Made by a program: the position numbers and the translations under genes. Source: Cladophialophora immunda (Eukaryota > Ascomycota > Eurotiomycetes > Chaetothyriales > Herpotrichiellaceae). Taken from it: a DNA stretch of 64,000 bases. Each line of letters opens with the position of its first letter. Position 1 is the stretch's first letter. The notes below the pieces were generated by a model. That model was given only the letters and a program-made list of their open reading frames with translations. It was not told where the DNA came from and ran no database searches. The DNA lies in contig NW_015622545.1 in the NCBI RefSeq assembly GCF_000835495.1, positions 4,480,042 to 4,544,041 on the forward strand, read 5' to 3'. This document shows, piece after piece, positions 23,212 to 33,963 of the stretch.

Positions 23212-24299
23212 GGTGGATGAGCTGATGCGTGGCTTTTCCAGTTCGGTCGTGCTGAACAAGCACAGCAAAGCAGTACGCAATGTTTCTAGGAAGGCGGGCC
23301 GGTGCACCTGTGAGATGTCCTCCGTTCACCCGTTCACCCGACAAAAGGAAAATGGGGAAGACGAGGAGGATGAGGAGGAGGGAGAGGAGGATTGATTGAG
23401 GAAATAATGCAGAGCCAAAGACCCACGCTCCAGTGCCGGCTCCATTGGATGCGCAGTGATGTGGCCGGAGGACGGTGGCGTTCCGCGTGTTGGTCGGAGC
23501 CGTATTTCGTACGGCTCACTTGCCTGGTATGGATTGATTACTCGCTGCCTGCGCCCTCCTGCGCCCCTCCGCCAACAGCCATCACTGATATGATCTTCTC
23601 CCTGACTCGATACCTCCTCATAGGTACATGGTACTCCGTCCTGTGACAGCTGTTGTACACCCATCCCACATCGCGATGGTCTCTCTCCATGCCAGCGAGT
23701 TCGCTATCGTCTACTGACTGTGTCTGCGTCAACTCCATGTTTAGTGTTCCGAAAGGGTCAAGCCGCCACCACCTCCCAGATCGCTTTCATCCTCCGACCA
23801 TGGGCTCCGTACCTAGTGCAGGCCACAGATGTCAATTCGGCTCGTGCTACCGGCAAGCGATCAACGCATGCCAATGACTTGAAGACCAATCAGCTCCCCA
23901 GCCAAGGGAGATACAAATTGCTGTATCTGTCGGACCCCGTCGACCATGCTTTGGCCCAGTGCTACTTACGTCCTCCATCCTCAATATCTCCACATCTCCT
24001 GACCGTGTACCCCGCCTTTCGACAGCCCTCGACCGAATAAGGCTGCTTTGCATCTCCAGTGACTGCGGGGCGCGACTCTATGCAATCGACTCGAGCTGCA
24101 GGGGGAGCATGCCGAGGACTAAAGGATGCTGTCCTGCATCACATGTATCATAGGCTGGCTCAACGCTATAAAACCTCGTCTTGTGCTCCCTTGGGTGGCC
24201 TTGCTGCTTCCCCTTGGTCTTCTTAATTGTCAGGAAATCAACCTTCCCTTTGATTTAGTCTCACCGTGATCCTTGCACTGAACCACCGACGCAACCACC
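23212..24299. promoter_or_regulatory. Divergent promoter region of nitrilase and alcohol dehydrogenase
   Basis: 1088 bases hold both promoters. A purine-rich GAGGA-type tract (about 23349-23400) reads as a CT-rich tract on the nitrilase strand about 140-190 bases upstream of its ATG, a common feature of fungal core promoters. Open frames here (up to 106 codons) show no domains. Confidence 0.45.
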
Positions 24300-25608
24300 A
24301 TGACTACAGTATCGATTCCCAAACAACAGAAGGCTGCGGTCAAAGTTGGTGAGGGTGCTGATTCCAAAGCCCCTGTCAAACAGGTCGATGTGCCAACCCC
24401 TGGACCCAGTGAAATCCTGGTCAAGATCAACTGGCAAGTTCTTCCCGAAAGCAAGTTTTCCGTATCTGATAGCCAAGCAGGACCGGTCTTTGCGCTTCGG
24501 ACAAGTCCTTGATCAAGGATGAGTGGGCGTCGTTTGGTCTGTCAATGCTGCCGGCCACAAAAGGTATTGCCGGCCACGAGGGTGCAGGTGTTGTCGTTGC
24601 AGTTGGAGACGACATGCATCATCGGTGGAAGGTAGGAGATCGTGCCGGCATCAAATGGGTTTGGGGTACCTGTGGCGAGTGTGAGTTCTGCACAAACGGC
24701 GTCGATGAGCTCCATTGTCCGAACCAGAAGAACTCGGGCTTCAGCCAAGCTGGGACGTTCCAAGAATACGCTTTGAGCGACGGACGATATACCACTCGCA
24801 TTCCAGAAGGCGTTACCGACGAGGAGGCTGGTCCTATCATGTGCGGAGGAGTCACGGCATACACGGCTTGCAAGAGAAGCGCCGTGAAGCCCGGGCAGTG
24901 GATTGTACGTGTTGATCGGCTGAGGTATCGCGAACCCTACTCACCACCCTGCCATAGGTACTTCCGGGAGCTGGTGGCGGTCTCGGCCATTTCGCAGTGC
25001 AATATGCTAAGGCTATGGTATGATATTACGCAAATACAGTCCGCAAACAAGGCTCACCGCGTCATCTAGGGTATGAGGATCATCGCCATCGATGGTGGGG
25101 ATGAGAAACGCGATCTTTGCAAACGGCTGGGCGCCGAAGAGTTTATCGACTTCACAAAGACCCAGGATATCGCCGCCGAGGTCATGCGAATTACCAAGTA
25201 CGGAGCCCACGGAGTCATTGTCACGGCGGCCACAAAGGAAGCCTACGCCTCTGCACCTGGACTGCTTCGTCCAGGCGGCACCGTAGTTGCTGTTGGCCTG
25301 CCAAAGGATCCAACAGTCCTCGCTGGTGCACCTCCCCTCATGCTGTGCCTAAAGAAATTGAACGTTGTGGGCAGCGTCGTCGGTACATTGAAGGACGTTG
25401 AAGAAGCACTTGACTTCACCGCTCGGGGTTTGGTCCATGTAAGTCAACAAGGACCCCTTTTACAGCCGCCACGAGTCCCTATGTTGCTAACTGATATCTC
25501 TCTCCTCAGCCGATCCTGACCAAGGGAACTCTGGAGGATCTGGACAAGTATATCGATCTCATGGTTGCCGGCAAGCTTGCAGGCAGGGCAGTGCTTAAGG
25601 TGTCGTGA
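24300..25608 (+). CDS. Zinc-dependent alcohol dehydrogenase (ADH1-like MDR family)
   Basis: NAD-dependent medium-chain alcohol dehydrogenase, 361 residues from five exons: 24300-24433, 24481-24904, 24958-25017, 25070-25438 and 25510-25608; coding sum 1086 nt. Catalytic zinc ligands are Cys49 (TGLCASD) and His77 (GHEGAGVV). The structural zinc loop has four cysteines (CGECEFC...ELHC, about 108-125). The Rossmann nucleotide motif is GAGGGLGHFAVQYAKAMG. The first intron (24434-24480) has a GC-AG boundary: only this donor restores the NWTGLCASD block in frame. The ethanol/acetaldehyde interconversion is the family function. It probably acts in the cytosol, since no presequence is seen. Confidence 0.9.
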
Positions 25609-26070
25609 TGGGCGGTGTATCAAAATTAGTATCCGCTATTCAACATTTGAATGAATGGAAGTATATACACCTCATCTCGGACTGGGACGAACCCCATTCT
25701 CTTCATGTCCCGTGCTCCTCGTTCGCCATCGTAATTTGCGGGAGGAAAAAAGTTCCCTGGCCTTGAGATAAAGAGTAGTGGTATGACGGAGTATTGTAAT
25801 TTGTGCCTTATCTGTGACTGTCTCGGTATATCGAAGAGTTACGTCAATTACTGAAGACACCCCTTGTGCCAAAGACCATCCACCCATATGAAGAAGACTA
25901 TAGCAGCGCCAAAAGCATTGCGAACTTCCAAGCCGACCAAGTTTATCTATCCATTTTCTGGTCCAGACCGCCAGATCTGTCCGCCCAGCCCGAGAATACA
26001 CCGCTTCCAACCACAAGCCACTGTTCAAGCGACTGGGTTGCCCGGCCATGGATTCCTGGATCATGCTTTG
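25609..26070. other. Convergent intergenic region
   Basis: 462 bases lie between the 3' ends of the alcohol dehydrogenase and the GT2 gene. Small frames antisense to one another show no domains; this is presumably 3' UTR sequence. Confidence 0.4.
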
Positions 26071-28793
26071 TCACCACGAGAACGTCATCAACGCCGGATT
26101 CAACACGATCGGTAACAGTAGATGGCTCGCAGTAACTGTGCTCATGGGCAAAATGGCAATGAAATCCTTGATCAGCCAGTCGAATGGGATGTAGCCCCCG
26201 GGATTCGTGGCCAGGACGATCATGCCGACGATCCCGACGAGGGCGAAGGCGATGCTGAATTTGAACTTTCGGACTACCTTGGGCACCTCGATGAAGAAGT
26301 TTGAGAACTCGGCTTCCTTGGAGGTGGCGCCCCAGGTCATGTCGACTTCGAACATGTGCGCCAGCAGCGCTTGGGAGACGTGGAGCGAGAGGCCGCCCAG
26401 GAAGATGGACAGCATGACAATCCACTTGAAGTTCTCCAGAAGAGCTGGGCCGAATGATTTCTGGCCGATGCGGTACCGCATGACGGCGAGGGCGATGTTT
26501 CCCAGGCCGTTGAAGACGATCACGATGCTGAACCACACTTTCCAACTGTCGATGTAGTACTTGTCCAAGTACCCGTTGAACCAGCCGATGGCGAAGTAGT
26601 TGGCTAGGGTCATAATCCAGGCGGCGCCAATGGCGTAGTATGTGCCAATGTAGCTGATGATGGTGATCTTGGAGGTGAACCGGATGTTGGAGAAGAGGAA
26701 CCGTCGGAAGAGCTCAGTAAAGGGCCCTTTGTAGATCCACTTCCTCATGGGATGGAAGAGAAGCTCGTTGCATCCGTACGCGTACTTTTCCCACCGAGCA
26801 AGTTCGTCGTACACGGTCAGACTGACGCCCTCCTTGAAACCCCCGTGGGCCCAGGACGCCAGTCGGATGATATAGCCGTCGCATTGAAGGCGCAGGGACA
26901 TGTCGAAGTCTTCGCTAACGTGCGACTCGGACCAGAATTTCTCGTAGCCGTCTTCGTCGGTGTAGGAGACCTGTTGGATGGCACTCCACCGAAGAATGGC
27001 ATTGTGGCCCACAAACGGGGCGACGTCGCCATTTGCAACCGTGTACTCAATAGCTGTGTAGATGAGGTTGGTGAAGAAGGTGATGCCATTCTCGAAAAAG
27101 GTATGCACAACCTGCATGACGCCGGATGCGAATTGCATGATTCCAACGTCGGGAGATTGTTCCATCTCGCTCACCGCATCTAGCAGGCAGTCTACTGGCA
27201 CTCTGGTATCACTGTCGATCAACAAGATATAATCTCCTACCCGAATATTACCATCGGCCCATGCCCGTGGGGTTTCGTCAAGAACTTCTCGCAAGCATTG
27301 GTCATAGGCTTCGGACTCGTCATTTGGAGTCCAGGCGGAGTTGCGGTGATATCTCTGAAGTTTGTCCTCGACTTTGCATGACAGCATCAACCCATAGTTC
27401 ATGTTGGAGGCCTTTTTGAACTTGCCCTTACGAACGAAGCCTTCGCTGCCATGTTTTGGACGAGCAGTCCAGCCAATATTGTGGTCCTGGTAGAAGTCGA
27501 TCCGTGCTTTCCGTTGCTCTTCGTCAATAATCTGCAGGCCATCGTCGTTAATGAACATGTTTGCAGTGCCGCCCTGCAGCTCGTACGTTGAGATGGCGTG
27601 CTTGATGGATTTGACCGTTGGCGCAATCACTGAGATAAGTCCCTCCTTGTAGACAGGGCACTGAACAGTGACATGCGGCAAAGTGGGCGTGCGTAATCGT
27701 GGAGAGCATTTTGCCGAAAAGTATTTGGAGTTGAGTTGCATCTGTTGTATAGGTCCAAGGCATTGTGCCACGCAGCCAACGATGACTTGGGCGAAGAACT
27801 GAGGATCCATTAGCAAGTCCGGTGAACCAAAGATGTGACTTACCAAAGTAAAGAAGATCTGTACAGGAACCAAGGAGAGAAAAGCAAGACGAATGTATGA
27901 GCCATCGACGGCGATCTCAGTTGCCAAAGACCGACATGCCAAACCAAGCAATGTGACAACGATGATTAGTGTGAACGCGACTAGGATGGTATTCATCAGA
28001 TTCGTGGGGCGTTCCTGGGGCAGCAGCTCTCCGGATTCGAAATCGACAGAAACTGCGGAAGCTCCATGCTTTTCGTTGGTGACTTCCTCATTCCCGTCCT
28101 CGCCGGTGTGCCAGACCAGTTCCATCAGCTCGGACTCGATGGAAGCTGCTCTTTTCATAACGTTTGAAGGGTCATCGTCCCATACAACCAACAAGGAGTC
28201 GGCGGCAATGAAGGCAGCGAATTGATATTTCCGCGCACGTGGTAGGTGAGAAATCGTGGGTAGGATCTGGACTCGCAGGCCGTTCGTCAGAGGAACATCT
28301 GTAGCATCAGGAGCCCAAGCCAGGAAGGTTTTGATGACTCTTGAGTTCACGGTCATCGCAACCTATTTTCGAATGAGTTCATTGTTCGGACCCGGGTGAT
28401 GTAGCCTACCTGTACATTGAGCTCGGCACAAACTTGTCCAAATTGTGAGTCTCGGAGCGTTGGTGGGCATGATAGATAGATGCCACGAGATTTTCGTAGC
28501 ACCACCCCTTCGATTTCTCCGCTCCCGTCGCTGACCCAGAGGCGCGAACATTGTTGCTGATAGAGATGGTTCACCATAACCTCATGTTTGATGTCTTCGA
28601 GGGCACTTCGGACGCTCCGCATCGACCTGCCACTGATAGATGCGGCATCATTTTGCGAAGGAGAAGCACTAGAATGGGGAAAGCTTTGAATGGGTGAGCC
28701 AGAAGTTGGAGGCGACATCGACGCGGAAATTTCTTGCCGGGTCACTGACCCAGGCGAGATCGTTCGCTGCGCTGTTTGCTGATTTAGATTCAT
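26071..28793 (-). CDS. Glycosyltransferase family 2, cellulose-synthase-like membrane polysaccharide synthase
   Basis: Processive GT2 enzyme of 876 residues from exons 28793-28410, 28362-27844 and 27798-26071. The last intron is 45 bases, a multiple of three without a stop, so a retained form with 15 more residues is possible. The N-terminal 130 residues are serine/proline-rich and probably disordered. Two TM helices follow, near residues 225-290. The catalytic domain shows FINDDGLQ (about 388), LLIDSDTR (about 500), the ED of SEDFDMSL (about 590) and ARWEKYAYG (about 625), the counterpart of QxxRW. A cluster of TM helices forms the C-terminal third. Such proteins make and export a cell-wall or extracellular beta-linked polysaccharide at the plasma membrane using a UDP-sugar. 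The exact product is unknown. The divergent partner is a GH16 glucanase. Confidence 0.85.
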
Positions 28794-30111
28794 GGCACCA
28801 ATCGTGAGATGCCCGCTCCTATTGAAGTGTTCGAATAGAGAGAATTACCACTCTTGAAGCACAGTGACAAGGAAATGGGACAGAGAAGGAGGAGACGTGC
28901 TTTGTTAGTAAGAAGAGAAAGTCTAGGGATTGCTTTTGACATTGACGATACCACTCCTTCCCGCGATGTTTTATGAAGGACCATATGTGGTCTCAACGAC
29001 GGACCAACAGTAGACATTGATATCCACGGAGGGTAGCAGAGATTGTGGCTGCAGCAGCCTCTAGCCTCAAGGACTTGTCGATCCAAACATGAGATGACAA
29101 CCAAAGCCGCTTTCCACAACAAGAGCAAGATTTGGCTTTCGGCTTACCAAACCCCTTGTCCATCGTGAACCCACCCGGGTTCTTTCGCACTCGACATGAG
29201 CCCCGCGATGAGACACCATCAAAAGCGTCTGCGACAGCAGTCATTGCCAGGGGTCGAAATTCGGTAGCGATACTGGTTTTCCGGGCCCAAAATAGCGGAC
29301 GCCCGACGTATCAAGAAGGAAAACCATTCTGATGTGGATGTGGCTAGTCCAATACAGTCCAGAAGGGAGCTGAAGATATCTGGAACAGGGAGAATAGAAG
29401 AAAGGGATGTTGTGCAAGGGCCTTACCTGACAGGTCAGCACAGACATAGGCCCACAACTATTCCTATTTCGGTCTAAGCCAGCCTCATCTCAAACGGGCA
29501 TGCAAGGGGAGCAAACGATGCTTCATGACTGGACATGGTCAGGCCAGATCTCTATGCGTGATGCAGGATGTGGTGCCATCTCAGACACGCCAGGGACAGA
29601 TTGGTGGTAAATATAGAGACTCACTCTCTTACACGGAGTTTCCATCCCTGCCCAGCGTCTGCAGAATTAGGTGTATGCTTCTTGATTTCCACTTTGTCGC
29701 ACGCAACCACAGCTCTTCTTCGTGCTTGTGGAGAAGTGGCTGCATTATATGGGAGAGGGAGCCCTTTTATCTCGGTCAAGATATTCAGGGAGACTGGTAA
29801 AAAGCGGCTCGCTCGATTCGTCGCTCGATCTTGGTCGTTGTACGCTGAGACATATGAGCAACCGGGCCGAGACAGACTCAATTTTTCTGCGCCGACCTGG
29901 AAGTACGCCTTCGTCAGCATTTTGGAAGTGCAAGATTGGCACTAAACTTGTTCTCATGCCACAGCTCGTTCCATGACAGCTGCCGGCACGTTTGGCTGTT
30001 CAGTCGCCATTTCTGTTGTCAAAGAGCGTGCAGAGCCTCACAGTCGGCCAGCTTACCCTACCACGTCAAAACTTTGAACAATATCGCCGCTCAGCTCTCT
30101 CCATCTTCACC
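28794..30111. promoter_or_regulatory. Divergent promoter region of GT2 and GH16 genes
   Basis: 1318 bases between divergent starts of two cell-wall genes. The frame before the GH16 ATG (29992-30111) is open but lacks an earlier ATG. Frames on either strand are short and unrecognised. The arrangement would allow joint control of both genes. Confidence 0.4.
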
Positions 30112-31512
30112 ATGACGCATTTTTCTCGTCCAAGCTATTCTCGAGCGGACTCCACGATGAGTCTCGACGCAACGCCTCGAGCTGGTTCGCCAGACTCCGC
30201 AATTGCGAGTGGGGGATACCAACAGGAGAAGCCCATGAATCCCTTCCTCACCCCATATGCTTCTGGAGATCCGTCGAGGGCGGCGTCATCGGCAGTACTC
30301 TCTCAACCGGTGCTCAACCAGAGATACTTCCACTCTCGCAGAGTCAAGAAAGGAGAGGTGGAGCGGCCGTGGACAAAGGTCAAAGATCCTCGAGAGAAGT
30401 GGGTAACAATCATCCCCCTAATTGGACTTGCGATCGGTTTGGGGCTTGCCGGTTTGCTCATCTGGGATGGTCTTCAAACCGTGGTCAATCACAAGTACTG
30501 TCCGGTGTATTTGGAAGATTTCTCGGATGGCTTTGACTCGAAAATTTGGACTAAAGAAGCCGAGGTCGGAGGCTTCGGCAATGGCCAGTTCGAGGAGACC
30601 ACCGTTACGGAGGAGAATGTTTTTGTGAAGGACGGAATGCTCCATATCAAGCCGACCCTTCAAGATCCTAGATTGATCGAGACCAATAATGTGATTAACC
30701 TGCAGGCTAGCGGCATATGCACATCATCAGTCTGGAGCAACTGCATCATAGGGACAAATACGACCAATGGCACTATCATCAACCCCGTCAAGTCCGGGCG
30801 CATCAACACAAAGAAAGGCGCAGTGATCAAGTATGGTCGAGTTGAGGTCGAAGCGAAGTTGCCTGAAGGTGACTGGCTGTGGCCGGCAATCTGGTTGCTC
30901 CCTGTTGACGCCAAGTACGGGGTGTGGCCGCAATCTGGAGAGATTGATATCGTTGAGTCTCGAGGTAACAACCACACCTATCCGCAAGGTGGCAACAATA
31001 TCGTTTCGAGCGCTCTGCATTGGGGCCCAGACTCTGCCAATGATGCCTGGTGGCGCACCAACGTCAAGAGAAACGCATTACACACAACTTTTGCCAAGAA
31101 GTTCCATACATTCGGGCTCGAATGGTCGGAGAAGTATATCTTCACGTATATCGACACGCGGCTGCTGCAGGTGCTGTACACCAACTTCGACAAGCCGCTC
31201 TGGAGCCGTGGCCACTTCCCTCAGGCTGACGAAAACGGTACTCGCATTGTTGATCCGTGGTCCAAGTACAACCGAGCATCGACACCATTCGACCAAGACT
31301 TCTATCTCATTCTGAATGTCGCCGTGGGCGGTACGAACGGCTGGTTTGATGACGGCAAAAATGGTAAACCCTGGGTCGACGCTAGTCAGACTGCGAAGAA
31401 GGATTTCTGGAACGCACGTAACACGTGGTATCCAACGTGGAAGGACGGCGGCCAAATGACTGTTAAAAGTGTAAAAATGTGGCAGCAGCAAGGATATAAT
31501 GGCTGTCAGTAA
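30112..31512 (+). CDS. Membrane-anchored GH16 beta-glucanase / transglycosylase
   Basis: Intronless 466-residue type II membrane protein. The cytosolic tail is serine-rich (residues 1-95), one TM helix spans about 97-120 (WVTIIPLIGLAIGLGLAGLLIW), and a lumenal/extracellular GH16 domain fills the rest. The active-site motif GEIDIVESRG (about 275-284) has the ExDxxE arrangement of nucleophile and acid/base. Conserved substrate-cleft pieces include YGRVEVEAKLPEGDWLWPAIWLLP before it and LNVAVGGTNGWFDDG after it. Members hydrolyse or rearrange beta-1,3/1,4-glucans during cell-wall building. The start is the first ATG (30112); upstream in-frame sequence lacks one. Its divergent neighbour is the GT2 synthase. 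Confidence 0.9.
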   Translation: MTHFSRPSYSRADSTMSLDATPRAGSPDSAIASGGYQQEKPMNPFLTPYASGDPSRAASSAVLSQPVLNQRYFHSRRVKKGEVERPWTKVKDPREKWVTIIPLIGLAIGLGLAGLLIWDGLQTVVNHKYCPVYLEDFSDGFDSKIWTKEAEVGGFGNGQFEETTVTEENVFVKDGMLHIKPTLQDPRLIETNNVINLQASGICTSSVWSNCIIGTNTTNGTIINPVKSGRINTKKGAVIKYGRVEVEAKLPEGDWLWPAIWLLPVDAKYGVWPQSGEIDIVESRGNNHTYPQGGNNIVSSALHWGPDSANDAWWRTNVKRNALHTTFAKKFHTFGLEWSEKYIFTYIDTRLLQVLYTNFDKPLWSRGHFPQADENGTRIVDPWSKYNRASTPFDQDFYLILNVAVGGTNGWFDDGKNGKPWVDASQTAKKDFWNARNTWYPTWKDGGQMTVKSVKMWQQQGYNGCQ

Positions 31513-31924
31513 ATGATTGTTAGAGGCACTGAGGGAGTTCGTCGGGGTGCGGGTGCAAGGGTGAAATCTCGTTCTTTCTGACAGGAATGGAGGCCATTCG
31601 AAGGATCGAGGTGTATCGTCTCATTTCTTTTGCTGAAGTTTAAACAGTCAAATAGACTCATCGATGAAAGATTGTGAGTGGTAGACAGCGGACAGTGATG
31701 GTGCACAGCAGTTCAAACAATTAGGTCGGAACAAGGTTATTCCGTCCCGGCATACCTCACCACCAAAGAAAATGTCGCAGTGCAGTTTGAAGTACTCGAT
31801 TCTGGAATTTTACTATCATTTTGAGAAGCGCCCTGCTGTCTGAACAGAACAGACTGAAGGACGCCGATCCATCCGCGTAGACAAGGCAAGTTTATGTACA
31901 ACGATTCCTGCTAGACAGACAAAG
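31513..31924. other. Convergent intergenic region
   Basis: 412 bases lie between the 3' ends of the GH16 gene and the methylcitrate synthase gene. No gene, RNA or repeat is supported. Confidence 0.45.
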
Positions 31925-33331
31925 TTACACCAATTTCATGAGACCTTCGAGATTGATACTCTTAGGTCGTTCAATCGGCATGCCGAGAGCACGATCCCAG
32001 ATCAACTGAGCCAAAGGCCCAAGACCTCTGCTGACTCCGAAAGTAACAGTGTAGTACAAGGGATCCTGGAAACCATAGTGGTGGAAGAGGACACCCGAGG
32101 CACTGTCCACATTCGGATGAGGGTTCTTGGTCTTGCCGTGTTCGGTCAGCACGCCCGGTGCGATCTCGCTGTTCTTCTTGACCAGCCGGTACACGGGGTT
32201 CTTCGCAATATCCTCACGGGCATCGCCGAAATCAATCAAGGCCTTGAAGCGCGGATCAGGCTTGCGGAGCACACCGTGTCCGTAACCCGGAACAACCTGA
32301 CCGGAGCGAAGAGTAGACCAAAGGTAGTCTCTGACGTCCTTGTCGGAGAAGTTCTCACCGATTTGCGATTGCATCTTCAGGATCCAGCGGAGCACCTCCT
32401 GGGCAGCAAGACCATGCAGAGGTCCGGCCAGACCTAGCAAACCAGCAGAGTACGACAAGAACGGATCAGAAAGAGCGGAGCCGACCAGGTGAGTCGCGTG
32501 AGCCGAGACATTGCCACCCTCATGGTCACCATGGAGGGCAAGATAGAGACGAAGCAAGTCCTGGAACCCTGCATTTTCCTTTCCTGGCTTCCCGAGGAGC
32601 TTAGCAAAGTTGTAGGCCCAATCTTGGTCAAGGTCCAAGGGCATGTCGAGGGCAGCTTTGTCAAAGATGGCCGCAGCCACTCGAGGCAGCTTGGCCAGGA
32701 GGCTGATGCTGTCATCAAAGGTAGGCTCCCAGTAGTCCGCCTTGTTCATACCCTCGGCATACTTCTTCGCGAATGTGGATTCGGTGTTCAGAGCGGCAAC
32801 GGCACATGACAGCTGGGTCATTGGATGGACATTCTTGTCGAACGAGCGGAGCATGGAAACGACATGGGGCGGCAGGTCTGACTTCTGGGCCAATTCGCGT
32901 GACAGGGCTCGGACTTGGGAGGTAGAAGGGACTTTGCCGGTCAAAAGGAGCCAGAACATGGCCTCAGGCAACATCTCGGTCCCAGAGGTGCCCTTTGGAA
33001 GCTCCTTTTGGCAGTCGGCGATGGTTCGGCCGTGGAAACGGATTCCTTCATTGGCGTCCAACACGCTGCCTTCCCAAACCATGGACTTCATTGTTCTCAT
33101 CCCGCCGATAACTTGGCCGACAGTGATGTCTCCAATCTTCTTGTCGGCATGGCTCTTGACCTGCTTGAGCAATTCTCTCTTCTCGGGAATCACGGACTGG
33201 AGCGTGGCCTTGAGGTCGGGCTCGGCGGCGGAGGCGTATGTCCGGAGGGTGAAGGAAGCATAAGGGCGGGTTGAAGAGGCAGTACGAAGGCTTCTTAGGG
33301 CGTGCTGGGTTGTCCTAGTTGTGGTAGCCAT
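31925..33331 (-). CDS. mcsA: 2-methylcitrate synthase, mitochondrial
   Basis: Condenses propionyl-CoA with oxaloacetate to 2-methylcitrate, the first committed step of the methylcitrate cycle, in mitochondria; members also have citrate synthase activity. 468 residues, intronless, with an arginine/serine/threonine-rich presequence (about residues 1-35). Citrate synthase landmarks are MWEGS-like VWEGSVLDANEGIRFHGRT, GDHEGGNVSAHATHLVGSAL, VPGYGHGVLRKPDPRF (about 350) and GVSRGLGPLAQLIWDRALG. The segment EPDLKATLQSVIPEKRELLK and the IERPKSINLEGLMK ending match the fungal McsA group rather than fungal CitA, and the divergent neighbour is a methylisocitrate lyase-type gene. The in-frame TTG upstream of the ATG at 33331 is not used. 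Housekeeping citrate synthase is the alternative, less likely. Confidence 0.85.
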   Translation of the reverse strand: MATTTRTTQHALRSLRTASSTRPYASFTLRTYASAAEPDLKATLQSVIPEKRELLKQVKSHADKKIGDITVGQVIGGMRTMKSMVWEGSVLDANEGIRFHGRTIADCQKELPKGTSGTEMLPEAMFWLLLTGKVPSTSQVRALSRELAQKSDLPPHVVSMLRSFDKNVHPMTQLSCAVAALNTESTFAKKYAEGMNKADYWEPTFDDSISLLAKLPRVAAAIFDKAALDMPLDLDQDWAYNFAKLLGKPGKENAGFQDLLRLYLALHGDHEGGNVSAHATHLVGSALSDPFLSYSAGLLGLAGPLHGLAAQEVLRWILKMQSQIGENFSDKDVRDYLWSTLRSGQVVPGYGHGVLRKPDPRFKALIDFGDAREDIAKNPVYRLVKKNSEIAPGVLTEHGKTKNPHPNVDSASGVLFHHYGFQDPLYYTVTFGVSRGLGPLAQLIWDRALGMPIERPKSINLEGLMKLV

Positions 33332-33963
33332 GGTGATCAATGATCCTCCTTTTCACACTTCAGTCTCGATTGTTGCTGAGTGCGGACTTCCTGTGCGGGG
33401 TACGTCGACTTCAATGGACGCAAAGGGGGAAGATATCGATGCCGGGAAGAAGCAGTGTATGATGGCTGCTGGTGAAGGCGGAAGCAGAAAGATAACAGTC
33501 TCTACAACAGCAGCATGCACGAGCTTTGAGCTTCTGAACCAAAAAATGTGAACTCCGAATCTGTTGTTAGGGACAAACCCTAGCGAAAGGCGCATTTTCG
33601 GTGGACAGCTTCTCACCAACAAAGATGGCTCCGAGCCTAACCGACTCGCCGATTCCCGAGGCTGTTGCCAGCCCTCCTTTTCTCCTCAAGAGCAATCCCC
33701 CACAACCCCTGCCGGAGCTCATCGCTTGCCGGCCCGAAGTCGCAAGAGGCTACTTGATCTCCAGCATCTTTGGGAGCCCTCGACATCATTCTTCTACACC
33801 ATCGCGGTGTTGACTTCTTACAAAGCAAATTCGGGCTGGTGTCCGCGGGGCTCATTGAGGTGCACCTTTTCTAATGCTAAAATTCATGGGAGTGCAACTT
33901 GTTCATCTCCCTCTTACTACAGTTTGGAATGTTTAGAAGAGGTCAGTAAAATTGCAAAGAACC
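33332..33963. promoter_or_regulatory. Divergent promoter of methylcitrate-cycle gene pair
   Basis: 632 bases separate the two start codons. GCGGGG occurs at 33395-33400 and 33845-33850, fitting the CreA consensus SYGGRG for carbon catabolite repression; such hexamers are common, so this is suggestive only. Short frames on both strands look non-coding. Confidence 0.45.

Noticed and set aside
31925..33331. Housekeeping citrate synthase as the identity of this gene
   Set aside because: The N-terminal EPDLKATLQSVIPEKREL segment and the ending resemble fungal McsA, and the neighbour is a methylisocitrate-lyase-type gene.
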